Shown: positions 1-6,387 of the stretch, piece after piece
Position numbering within the stretch: the first letter of the stretch is position 1
How the letters are laid out: each line of letters begins with the position of its first letter
NCBI GenBank assembly: GCA_937871415.1
Contig: CALMQD010000384.1
Coordinates: forward strand, 1 to 6,422
DNA length: 6,422 nucleotides
DNA from: an uncultured Phycisphaerales bacterium
GTDB taxonomy: Bacteria > Planctomycetota > Phycisphaerae > Phycisphaerales > UBA1924
Direction of reading: 5' to 3'
The notes under the pieces: generated by a model
What the model saw: only the letters and a program-made list of their open reading frames with translations
The model's database searches: none
What the model was told of the DNA's origin: nothing
Made by a program: the position numbers and the translations under genes

Positions 1-93
1 GTCGCCGCCCGGCGAGAACGGGCAGCGGGGCCAGGCGTCGCCGAGCCGGGACAAGCCGGCGTCGTAGAGCGCTTGTCCGTGGGCCCGATGAAA
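1..93 (-). CDS. Possible partial small gene, RMF-like motif, running off the left edge
   Basis: Read on the minus strand from base 93 to base 1, the frame is open and encodes a peptide containing R-A-H, then Y-D-A-G-L, then C-P-F and a Gly-rich end. The spacing resembles E. coli ribosome modulation factor (RAH...Y-x-A-G...CPY), a small protein that helps inactivate 70S ribosomes as dimers in stationary phase; related small Rmf/CrpP-like proteins occur in many bacteria. Nearly every codon after about base 60 ends in G or C, as in the real genes here. Against the call: I found no ATG, GTG or TTG start in this frame upstream of the motif inside the intergenic region, the other minus-strand frames are also open, and only about 31 residues are visible. 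The similarity was recognised by eye and the call is tentative. Confidence 0.3.
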
Positions 94-135
94 CGCGGAC
101 GGTGTGCGAGATCTCGACCGTTCGTGGGTGTCGTT

Positions 136-152
136 TGCGCCGCAACGGCGCA
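136..152. repeat. Perfect 7-bp inverted repeat in the helicase leader
   Basis: TGCGCCG (136-142) and CGGCGCA (146-152) are perfect reverse complements separated by the 3-base loop CAA. No T tract follows on the plus strand. On the minus strand only a short AAAC follows, so this does not look like a usual intrinsic terminator. It lies about 90 bases upstream of the helicase start and could be a leader hairpin or a protein-binding site. In DNA this GC-rich it could also be chance. Confidence 0.35.
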
Positions 153-193
153 GAGTCCCGCCTCGTCTGCGTAGGATGATCGAGCGACGCGGG

Positions 194-216
194 GCGTGAG
201 CGGCCGACGCGTGAGC
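194..216 (+). repeat. 8-bp direct repeat upstream of the helicase
   Basis: GCGTGAGC occurs at 194-201 and again at 209-216, a 15-bp period, ending 26 bases before the preferred helicase start codon. A tandem site of this kind could be an operator, but it matches no regulator site that I recognise. I saw no convincing -35/-10 promoter in the GC-rich stretch from 1 to 242. Confidence 0.25.
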
Positions 217-230
217 TTGGAAACCGGCAC

Positions 231-235
231 GGAGG
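231..235 (+). promoter_or_regulatory. Ribosome binding site that decides the helicase start
   Basis: GGAGG at 231-235 is a strong Shine-Dalgarno core. It lies 7 bases before the TTG at 243 but only 1 base before the in-frame TTG at 237. The 237 codon is too close to be used normally, so 243 is the better start. No in-frame ATG or GTG lies near it. Confidence 0.7.
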
Positions 236-242
236 CTTGAGT

Positions 243-2864
243 TTGCGCGGCGGAGCCGTCATCGAGGATGCACTCAAGGGGTTGACCGAGCCGCAGCGGC
301 TGGCGGCGGCGCACGTCGACGGGCCGCTGCTCGTGCTGGCCGGTCCGGGCTCGGGCAAGACGCGTGTGATCACGCGCCGGATTGCGCACCTGATCGGGAG
401 CGGCATCCCGGCGTGGCAGATCCTGGCGCTGACGTTCACGAACAAGGCCGCGGCCGAGATGCGGGAGCGCGTGCACCAGTTCTTCGGCGTCCAGCACGAC
501 GCGGAGGGGAACGCCGTGCCGCACCGGGCGCTGCGCGGGCTGACCGTGACGACGTTCCACGCGCTGTGCGCGCGGCTGATCCGGCGCTACGCGGACCAGG
601 CCGGCGCGCAGCTCGGCGGGTTGACGCCGACGTTTACGATCTTCGATACGTCGGACCAGACGGCGCTCGTCAAGAAGGCCATCGAGAATCTCAACTTCTC
701 GACGGCGAACTGGCCGGCGCGGAGCGTGCTCAGCCGCATCAGCCACGCGAAGAACGAGCTGCTGGACGCCGCGGCGTTCTCGGCCCGCGCGAGCGACTTC
801 GCCGACAAGATGCTGGCGAAGATCTACACCGAGTACCAGAAACTGCTGCGGGCGGCGAACGCGGCGGACTTTGACGACCTGCTCGTGCTGACCGCGCGGG
901 TGCTGCGTGAGAACGTCGCGGTGCGCGAGGCCTGCCGCGAGCGGTGGCAGTACCTGCTCATCGATGAGTACCAGGACACGAACAAGGCGCAGTTCGTGAT
1001 CGCGAGCCTGTTGGCGGGCGTCGGCGCAACGGGAGGGGGCGCGACGGGGGGCGGGGCGCAGGGCCAGGAGTCGCCGGTCACGCCCGCGGCGCACAATATC
1101 TTCGTCGTCGGCGACCCCGACCAATCGATCTACGGCTGGCGCGGCGCCGACATCACGAACATCCTGCAGTTCGAGCAGGTGTTCCCGAGGGCCCGGGTGA
1201 TCGCGCTGGGCGAGAACTTCCGATCCACCAAGCGGATCATCGCCGCGGCCGACAAACTCATCCGCAACAACACGCAGCGCAAGCACAAGGACCTCTTCAC
1301 GTCGAACGACCTGGGCGAGAAGATCCAGGTGGTCTTGTGCCGCGACGAGCACCACGAGGCGTCGGTTGTGGTGGATTTTCTGCGGACGATGAAGGAGGCG
1401 GGGAGCGTCGGGGGGGTGGGCGGCGGGAAGCCCGGCGAGGGCGTTGCCAACGTGTCGTGGAAGGACATGGGGGTCTTCTACCGCACCAACGCGCTGTCGC
1501 GCGTGATGGAGGACGCGATGCGGAGCGCGGGCGTGCCCTACGTCATCGCACGCGGCACGGCGTTCTTCGAGCGCGAGGAGGTCAAGAACGCGCTGGCCTA
1601 CTTGCGGGTGGTTGCGAACCCCAACGACGATGTGTCGCTGGAACGCATTGTCAACACGCCGGCGCGGGGCATCGGCGACACGACGCTCGAGAAAATTCAG
1701 CAGTGGGGGGCGCTGCAGGTGCGTGAAGATGGTTCGCCGCTGCCCTTGTTCGAGGCGCTGCGCCAGGCGCCGGGCCGGATCGAGCCGGCGCTGCCCGCAC
1801 GCACCGTCAACGCCGTCGCCAAGTTCGTCGGCATGGTCGAGGCGTGGCGCGGCGAGGATCCCGATGCGCCGCTGCTGGGCTCGCTCGCGGGGTCGAGCCT
1901 GGGCGACCTGGTCGATCGCGTCATCCGCGAGAGCGGCCTGGAGACCATGTACAAGTCCGGGCGCACCGAGGAGGACGAGCAGCGCCTCGACAACCTGGCC
2001 GAGGTTGTTTCCAGCGCCCGCGAGTTCGAGGAGAACTACGTCGCCGAGAACGACCCGGCGATGGACGTCGGGCCCGTGGGCGACGGCGCGGAGGGCGCGG
2101 GCTCGGGCGAAGACGGATCGCAAAGCCAAGATGTCGATGACGGTGCGGATGACCCGCTGTACATCGAGGCCCTCGCAGAGCCCGGGGTGCACGACCTCCT
2201 CCGCGGCTACCTCGAACGCGTCACGCTCGTGAGCGACGCCGACTCGGTCGACCCGGCCCTCGGCGCGGTGACGCTCATGACCCTGCACGCGGCCAAGGGG
2301 CTCGAGTTCCCGGTGGTCGCGATGATCGGGCTGGAGGAGGGCTGCCTGCCGCACGTGCGCGGGCTCGAGAGCCCGACGGAACTGGAAGAGGAGCGCCGCC
2401 TGTGCTTCGTCGGCATCACGCGCGCGATGAAGCGGCTCGTGATGACCAGCGCCAAGTACCGCACCGTGCGCGGCGTGCCGGAGCGGACGATCCCGTCGCG
2501 GTTCATCGAAGAACTCCCGGCCGAGCACATCACCGTCTCGGATCAATCGGGGTACGACGAGCCGGGCTGGGACGATGCCGACAGCGGGCCGGGCCGCTCC
2601 AGCGGCGAGTCGTGGGGACGCTCGCGGACCGACGCCCGCAACGCCCGTTCGTTTTCCTCGGGCGGCGGCGGTGGATCGGGTGGAGGAGGGGGGGAAGTGA
2701 CTGTGCGCGGCATCCGAGCGGGCGTTCAGGTACGCCATCCGCAGTTCGGCGTCGGCACCGTGAAGAGCGTCACGCCCGGCGCCGGTGCACGGGCCCAGAT
2801 CCAGTTCCGCGACGCGGGCGTCAAGACGCTCGTGCTCGAGTACGCGCGGCTGGAAGTGCTCTGA
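243..2864 (+). CDS. pcrA: UvrD/PcrA-type superfamily 1A DNA helicase
   Basis: ATP-dependent 3'-5' DNA helicase/translocase of the UvrD/PcrA/Rep group, acting in nucleotide excision repair, mismatch repair and clearing of proteins from DNA. It is cytoplasmic. Numbered from the TTG at 243 (873 aa), the core motifs are complete: Q motif L-T-E-P-Q-R near 15-20; Walker A AGPGSGKT at 33-40 (Lys39); motif Ia LTFTNKAAAEM; Walker B/motif II LIDEYQDTN (Asp241, Glu242); motif III GDPDQSIYGWRGAD near 290-302; ENFRST near 324-329; motif V TLHAAKGLEF near 680-689; motif VI FVGITRA with Arg727. A Tudor-like domain (about 824-873), which binds RNA polymerase in PcrA, follows a Gly/Ser linker. Length is above the usual 720-750 aa because of Gly-rich insertions at about 259-282 and 386-402 and an acidic one at 602-638. 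The Tudor-like end and overall pattern favour PcrA/UvrD over Rep, but the exact paralog name is uncertain. Confidence 0.96.
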   Translation: MRGGAVIEDALKGLTEPQRLAAAHVDGPLLVLAGPGSGKTRVITRRIAHLIGSGIPAWQILALTFTNKAAAEMRERVHQFFGVQHDAEGNAVPHRALRGLTVTTFHALCARLIRRYADQAGAQLGGLTPTFTIFDTSDQTALVKKAIENLNFSTANWPARSVLSRISHAKNELLDAAAFSARASDFADKMLAKIYTEYQKLLRAANAADFDDLLVLTARVLRENVAVREACRERWQYLLIDEYQDTNKAQFVIASLLAGVGATGGGATGGGAQGQESPVTPAAHNIFVVGDPDQSIYGWRGADITNILQFEQVFPRARVIALGENFRSTKRIIAAADKLIRNNTQRKHKDLFTSNDLGEKIQVVLCRDEHHEASVVVDFLRTMKEAGSVGGVGGGKPGEGVANVSWKDMGVFYRTNALSRVMEDAMRSAGVPYVIARGTAFFEREEVKNALAYLRVVANPNDDVSLERIVNTPARGIGDTTLEKIQQWGALQVREDGSPLPLFEALRQAPGRIEPALPARTVNAVAKFVGMVEAWRGEDPDAPLLGSLAGSSLGDLVDRVIRESGLETMYKSGRTEEDEQRLDNLAEVVSSAREFEENYVAENDPAMDVGPVGDGAEGAGSGEDGSQSQDVDDGADDPLYIEALAEPGVHDLLRGYLERVTLVSDADSVDPALGAVTLMTLHAAKGLEFPVVAMIGLEEGCLPHVRGLESPTELEEERRLCFVGITRAMKRLVMTSAKYRTVRGVPERTIPSRFIEELPAEHITVSDQSGYDEPGWDDADSGPGRSSGESWGRSRTDARNARSFSSGGGGGSGGGGGEVTVRGIRAGVQVRHPQFGVGTVKSVTPGAGARAQIQFRDAGVKTLVLEYARLEVL

Positions 2865-2895
2865 ACTTAGGAGTGGTCGGCAGCACGCACAAAGA

Positions 2896-2921
2896 ACCCG
2901 AAGGCGCGTGCGCCCTCGGGT
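2896..2921 (-). terminator. Hairpin terminator between convergent genes, probably bidirectional
   Basis: The arms 2896-2907 and 2910-2921 pair over 12 positions with one A-C mismatch; only the bases at the tip form the loop. It starts 32 bases after the helicase stop and lies 37 bases beyond the protease stop. On the minus strand the stem is followed by TCTTTGTG, a moderate T-rich tail, so it fits best as the protease terminator. On the plus strand the trailing sequence (CGGATTCGATTC) is poor in T, so action on the helicase transcript is less certain. Confidence 0.7.
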
Positions 2922-2958
2922 CGGATTCGATTCAGTGCAAGCTTTATGCCACCGCCGA

Positions 2959-3819
2959 TCAGCGTCGGCGTCGGCCGGCGCGGCCCAGCAGCGCCGAGCC
3001 CGCCGTGCCCAGGAAGAGCAGCGTCGTCACCGGGTGACCCAGCGATGCGCGGGGAGCCTCCACCGAGCTCGCCAGCGGGCGCGACGGGTCCACGTACGGC
3101 ATGATCCAGTTGTACAGCTGCGGCAGGCTGATCGCGAATGCGGCGTTGCCGTAGCGCGACGAACCCCAGCCCGTCACGCTCACGGCGATACCCGCCAGGC
3201 GCAGGTCACCCTCCGGACCGTAGACAAAGAGCCCGCCGCCGGAGTCGTTTACCGCGAACGTGGCCTCGTGCGGCACCGCGACGCCGGAGCTCGGCCCGTC
3301 GAACTGGATCGAGATGATCGACCCGGCCGAGTCGATCAGGTTGGCGCCCCAGGTTTCCTTGTGCGGGCCGTTCCAGTTCCAGCCGTCGCTCAGCGCATCA
3401 CCCGCCGTCACGCCCCATCCTCCCAGCACGCACGGCGAGCCGGACTGCACGTCGGCGTCCTCGGCGATGGTGTGATAGCCCGGCAGCGTCTCGGCGACGC
3501 GCACAAGCATGATGTCCATCGTCGGGTGCTGAACGATCTGCACGGCGCGGTAGCTCACGCCCTTCATCGTGAACATCGAGTTCACGCTCCCGCCCACGTG
3601 CTTGGCGGAGATGAACCAGTGCGCCCCGATCGCGACCCCCGAGGAGCCATTGAACGTGCCGACATAGCCCTCGCTCGGCGCGCTCATCTCGTCGCCGGTC
3701 ACGATCGCGCACGCGGGCGACGCCGCGCCCGCCAGCGCCAAAAGGGCGGAAGCGGCGACAGCCGGCGAGCAGGAGCGCAGAGAACCGCGGCGGACTGCGG
3801 GTACAGATCGTGTTGTCAT
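2959..3819 (-). CDS. Secreted trypsin-fold serine protease (S1 family) with C-terminal sorting-like tail
   Basis: Exported 286-residue peptidase of the chymotrypsin/trypsin clan. Residues 1-38 form a signal peptide: Arg-rich start, Ala/Leu core (about 20-32), and an A-C-A cleavage site. The catalytic triad is visible: His74 in SAKHVGG, Asp102 in MDIMLVRV, Ser193 in NDSGGG. Further S1 landmarks are L-G-G-W-G (132-136), a GWG near 217-219 and an FAISLPQLYNWI helix near 228-239. The predicted mature protein begins Ile-Val, and Asp192 precedes the catalytic Ser, as in active trypsins. Thr187 sits at the position that sets S1 specificity (Asp in trypsin), so true trypsin specificity is unlikely. 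The mature part has one Cys (130) and so no internal disulfide. The C-terminus (about 262-286) is hydrophobic and ends in four Arg, like PEP-CTERM-class anchors but without the PEP motif. The start at 3819 is set by a GGAGGT five bases upstream; the frame is open to 3978, but that extension looks like non-coding sequence. Natural substrate unknown. Confidence 0.9.
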   Translation of the reverse strand: MTTRSVPAVRRGSLRSCSPAVAASALLALAGAASPACAIVTGDEMSAPSEGYVGTFNGSSGVAIGAHWFISAKHVGGSVNSMFTMKGVSYRAVQIVQHPTMDIMLVRVAETLPGYHTIAEDADVQSGSPCVLGGWGVTAGDALSDGWNWNGPHKETWGANLIDSAGSIISIQFDGPSSGVAVPHEATFAVNDSGGGLFVYGPEGDLRLAGIAVSVTGWGSSRYGNAAFAISLPQLYNWIMPYVDPSRPLASSVEAPRASLGHPVTTLLFLGTAGSALLGRAGRRRR

Positions 3820-3824
3820 GGCGT

Positions 3825-3830
3825 ACCTCC
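3825..3830 (-). promoter_or_regulatory. Ribosome binding site that decides the protease start
   Basis: On the minus strand GGAGGT (3830 down to 3825) lies five bases before the ATG at 3819, inside the purine run GAGAGGGAGGT. This and the signal peptide that begins immediately after the ATG select 3819 over the longer in-frame start at 3978. Confidence 0.8.
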
Positions 3831-3996
3831 CTCTCGACTCCGGGTGTGACATCGACCACCGCGATCCGGGGCTTGAGCGGCGGCAGGTCCGAGTGGAATC
3901 CGCGGCGGCAGGCCGATGCCGAAGTCGCCGGAACGCCGTGCCTATCGGACGCGCGGGTTTGCGGACCTGCACCGGCATAGGCGAACTGCCATAACG

Positions 3997-4020
3997 AAAA
4001 AGCCCCGGGATTCCGGGGCT
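3997..4020 (-). terminator. Rho-independent terminator of the DUF4139 gene
   Basis: AGCCCCGG (4001-4008) and CCGGGGCT (4013-4020) form a perfect 8-bp stem with the 4-base loop GATT. On the minus strand the stem runs into five T (4001 to 3997) followed by CGTTATGG. It begins about 40 bases after the stop codon at 4060. It separates the DUF4139 gene from the protease gene, whose promoter must then lie in the roughly 175 bases between 3820 and 3996, where I cannot identify clear -35/-10 boxes. Confidence 0.9.
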
Positions 4021-4059
4021 CGATCGGGTTCGCGGGTATCGAACGGATCCCTGTGCGGG

Positions 4060-6324
4060 TCACTCGACGTTGAGGCCGCGGAGGTAGTCCGCCAGTTCCT
4101 GGCGCTGCTGTTCGAGTTTCTTCTGGGCCGCGTCCTTGCTCTCGGCGAGCGATTCGAGCGTGGTTTCCTGCTCGCTGAGTTTGGTCATGTACTTGGTGTA
4201 CAGCTGGGTCGTGCGGTCGATGGTCCGCATGTTCTCGCGGATGCGGGCCTGCTCGGCGGTGATCTCGCCGACCCGGGCGTCGATCTGCGCGATGTCGCGC
4301 TGCGTCTGGTTGATTGCGTTCTGCTTGCTGGCCGCGGTGCGCACGGCTTCGAGCACCTTGTCGCTCACCTTGCCCGAGCGGTTGAGTTCGACGATGGTCT
4401 GGAGGGGGTAGCCGCCGTCGAGCACCTGGGCCCGCTGCGTCTGCACCATCTCCTGGCGCACCTCGAGTTTGCCGGTCTTGCCGGAAGCGATGTCCATCTC
4501 GAAACGGTAAAGGTCCTTGGTTTCTTCGCTGGGCTTGGAGGGCTCGACGAGCTTCCAACCGTCCCACTTGTTGTGCTCGACGATGAGCGTGCGGTCGCGG
4601 GCCGAGTCCTTGTTCGCAAACTCGTACGTCGTGGTGTTCACGAGTTTGCTGGTGATCAGCAGCAGGCCGTCGTTGATCTTCAGGCTGGTGATCGTGTCGT
4701 TGCGCTCGGCCTTGTTGATCGCCGTGACGTTGAGGTCGAGGGCGTAGGAGAGCAGGCGCTTGTCGCCCTTGGGGATCTGGCCGACCTGCGCATCGCCCGC
4801 ATAGGCCGAGCCGTCGATCACGCTGATGGGGCCCGGGAGCAACTGGAGGTTGCCGGTGTTCTTGATTTCGACGCCGCGGCGCGGATATTCCGAGCCGTCG
4901 GCGGAGTTGAAGATGCTCACGCGCCGGCCGGGGATGTTGGTCGTGATGATCGGGATCATCGCCGAGCGCTGGCGCTCGATCGAGACGGGCTGATCAACCT
5001 GGTACTGGAAGACCTCGCCGACTTCCGCGGCGGTGGCCTGGGCCTGCTGCGAGTAGTTCGCGAAGTCGTCGCCCGAAGCGCCGAGGTAGAGTTTGTCGGC
5101 TTGCTCGCCCGCGTCGGCACGCATGAACTTCTTCTCGGGAGCCGCGGCGGCGGGAGGCATGCCGCGACCGGCGAACCGACCCGCGTTGCTCTTGGCTTCT
5201 TCGACCGACTGGGCGTATCCGGAGAAGTGACTGGCGCCCGTTCCGCCCGCAGCGTCTTCGTCCCGATCGACGCCCAAGCCGTACGCCCGCGGCAAGACGC
5301 CCGCGATCGTCGGCACCGAGACCCACGGGCGCGCCATGAACAGCGGCTCGTACAGGTCCATCTGGAAACTCACCGGCCGGCCCGAGACGAGCCCGAGGCG
5401 CACGTTGTTCCAGTCCTGGTCCGTCGTGTTCTCGACGATGGCCCACCCCTGCAGCATGAACTCGTCGCTCTTGGAGTCCTTGTCGGGCAGGACCATGCGG
5501 TAACTGGTCTTCCACACCGGCATCTCGTGGACATAGCCGACGATGACGCGCCGCGCCCCGGCGCCCGCGAAGCGCAGGTCCACGGTCTTGGTGCGGTCGG
5601 CGCGGTACTCGGCGAGGGCCCCGAGCGCCTTGCTCAGTTCCTCCGCCAGCGCTTTGTCGAGAATCTCAAAGCCCGTGACGTTGGCGAGATTGAACGACCG
5701 CACGCCGTTGTTCGTGACGAGGTTGATCCACGGCAGGTCGTGCACGGTCGCCGGCGCGCCGGGGGCCGCGGGAATGACCGTCGGGCGCGTCTCGACGTTC
5801 ATGATCGTGCCGGTGAGGTCGCCCTCGGCGGTGGTGAGTTTGACGGGCGTGCCGCGCAGCCGCTGCAGGATCTCGCCCGCGGAGGGGTTGTCGGCGATAT
5901 TGATGCCGAACGAGGCGAGACGCTTGGCGAGGGGCTCCTTGGAGCCGTACGAAACGCTCTCGACCCGGCCGCCATCGAGGTCCAGGAGCACCATCGACTT
6001 GAGGATGTCGTTGATCTGGTCGGTGTTGAAGCGCAGTTGCACCTCGCCGTTGCCGTCGATGGTTCCGGCGCGCTCGAAATAGCCGACGCCCGAGCGGTAG
6101 AGCGTGATCTTCTTCACGGGCAACTGGTCGCTCCCGACCTTGGCCGAGGCGGAGGCGTTGCCATCGCTTTGCGCCGCGGTGACGCCGGGCAGGCCGAGCG
6201 AGACCGCCGCGACGCTCACCGCCAGGCCGCTGACGCACAGCAGCGTTCGGACGCTTCTGAACGCGAATGCGGCGGGCGAAGGGCGGGAACGGACGGCGAG
6301 ACCGGCGGAGCGAACGGTGATCAT
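4060..6324 (-). CDS. Exported DUF4140/DUF4139-type protein with C-terminal coiled coil
   Basis: A 754-residue protein of the DUF4139 (mucoidy-inhibitor-A-like) group, whose biochemical role is not established. Residues 1 to about 51 are an export signal: an Arg-rich start, a hydrophobic core near 28-45, and cleavage probably after Ala50 or Ala51. Residues about 69-128 (K-K-I-T-L-Y-R-S-G-V-G-Y-F) look like the N-terminal DUF4140-type beta module. The DUF4139 part spans about 245-650 and includes MPVWKTSYRM (268-277), GWAIVENTTDQDWNNVRL (293-310), SGRPVSFQMDLYEP (314-327) and RRVSIFN (467-473). An Ala/Gly/acidic segment of low complexity (about 351-435) interrupts it. Residues about 665-748, rich in Gln, Glu, Lys and Ala, form a predicted coiled coil; no anchor follows. 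The start ATG has GGAG six bases upstream (6334-6331). The protein is probably periplasmic or surface-located. It has its own terminator, so an operon with the protease is unlikely. Confidence 0.88.
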   Translation of the reverse strand: MITVRSAGLAVRSRPSPAAFAFRSVRTLLCVSGLAVSVAAVSLGLPGVTAAQSDGNASASAKVGSDQLPVKKITLYRSGVGYFERAGTIDGNGEVQLRFNTDQINDILKSMVLLDLDGGRVESVSYGSKEPLAKRLASFGINIADNPSAGEILQRLRGTPVKLTTAEGDLTGTIMNVETRPTVIPAAPGAPATVHDLPWINLVTNNGVRSFNLANVTGFEILDKALAEELSKALGALAEYRADRTKTVDLRFAGAGARRVIVGYVHEMPVWKTSYRMVLPDKDSKSDEFMLQGWAIVENTTDQDWNNVRLGLVSGRPVSFQMDLYEPLFMARPWVSVPTIAGVLPRAYGLGVDRDEDAAGGTGASHFSGYAQSVEEAKSNAGRFAGRGMPPAAAAPEKKFMRADAGEQADKLYLGASGDDFANYSQQAQATAAEVGEVFQYQVDQPVSIERQRSAMIPIITTNIPGRRVSIFNSADGSEYPRRGVEIKNTGNLQLLPGPISVIDGSAYAGDAQVGQIPKGDKRLLSYALDLNVTAINKAERNDTITSLKINDGLLLITSKLVNTTTYEFANKDSARDRTLIVEHNKWDGWKLVEPSKPSEETKDLYRFEMDIASGKTGKLEVRQEMVQTQRAQVLDGGYPLQTIVELNRSGKVSDKVLEAVRTAASKQNAINQTQRDIAQIDARVGEITAEQARIRENMRTIDRTTQLYTKYMTKLSEQETTLESLAESKDAAQKKLEQQRQELADYLRGLNVE

Positions 6325-6387
6325 GTGAAACTCCGAAGGGTGTGTTGGAGCGAGGGGTTCGTGAGCCAGTGAATCAGCGTGTATTCA

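Noticed and set aside
2..67. A plus-strand frame ending in TAG at 65-67, as the tail of an upstream gene
   Set aside because: Only 21 codons are visible, with a low-complexity polar sequence, and all six frames are open here. Nothing favours it over chance.
2785..3849. A 354-codon plus-strand frame opposite the protease
   Set aside because: It overlaps the helicase end and runs antisense to a gene with a clear catalytic triad. Its composition (Arg, Ala, His) is typical of a shadow frame.
3820..3978. A 53-residue N-terminal extension of the protease
   Set aside because: The extension is Arg/Pro/Ser-rich with no family similarity and would bury the signal peptide. The ATG at 3819 has an excellent ribosome site.
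3398..4567. A 389-codon minus-strand frame overlapping the DUF4139 and protease genes
   Set aside because: It is out of frame with both recognised genes, spans the terminator at 3997-4020 and has Arg/Gly/Pro-rich shadow composition.
3916..6372. An open plus-strand frame of 818 codons opposite the DUF4139 gene
   Set aside because: Its translation is rich in Val, Leu, Arg, Asp, His and Gly without domain motifs, as expected for the antisense of a GC-rich gene with G/C third positions. The minus-strand frame has family motifs, a signal peptide, a ribosome site and a terminator.
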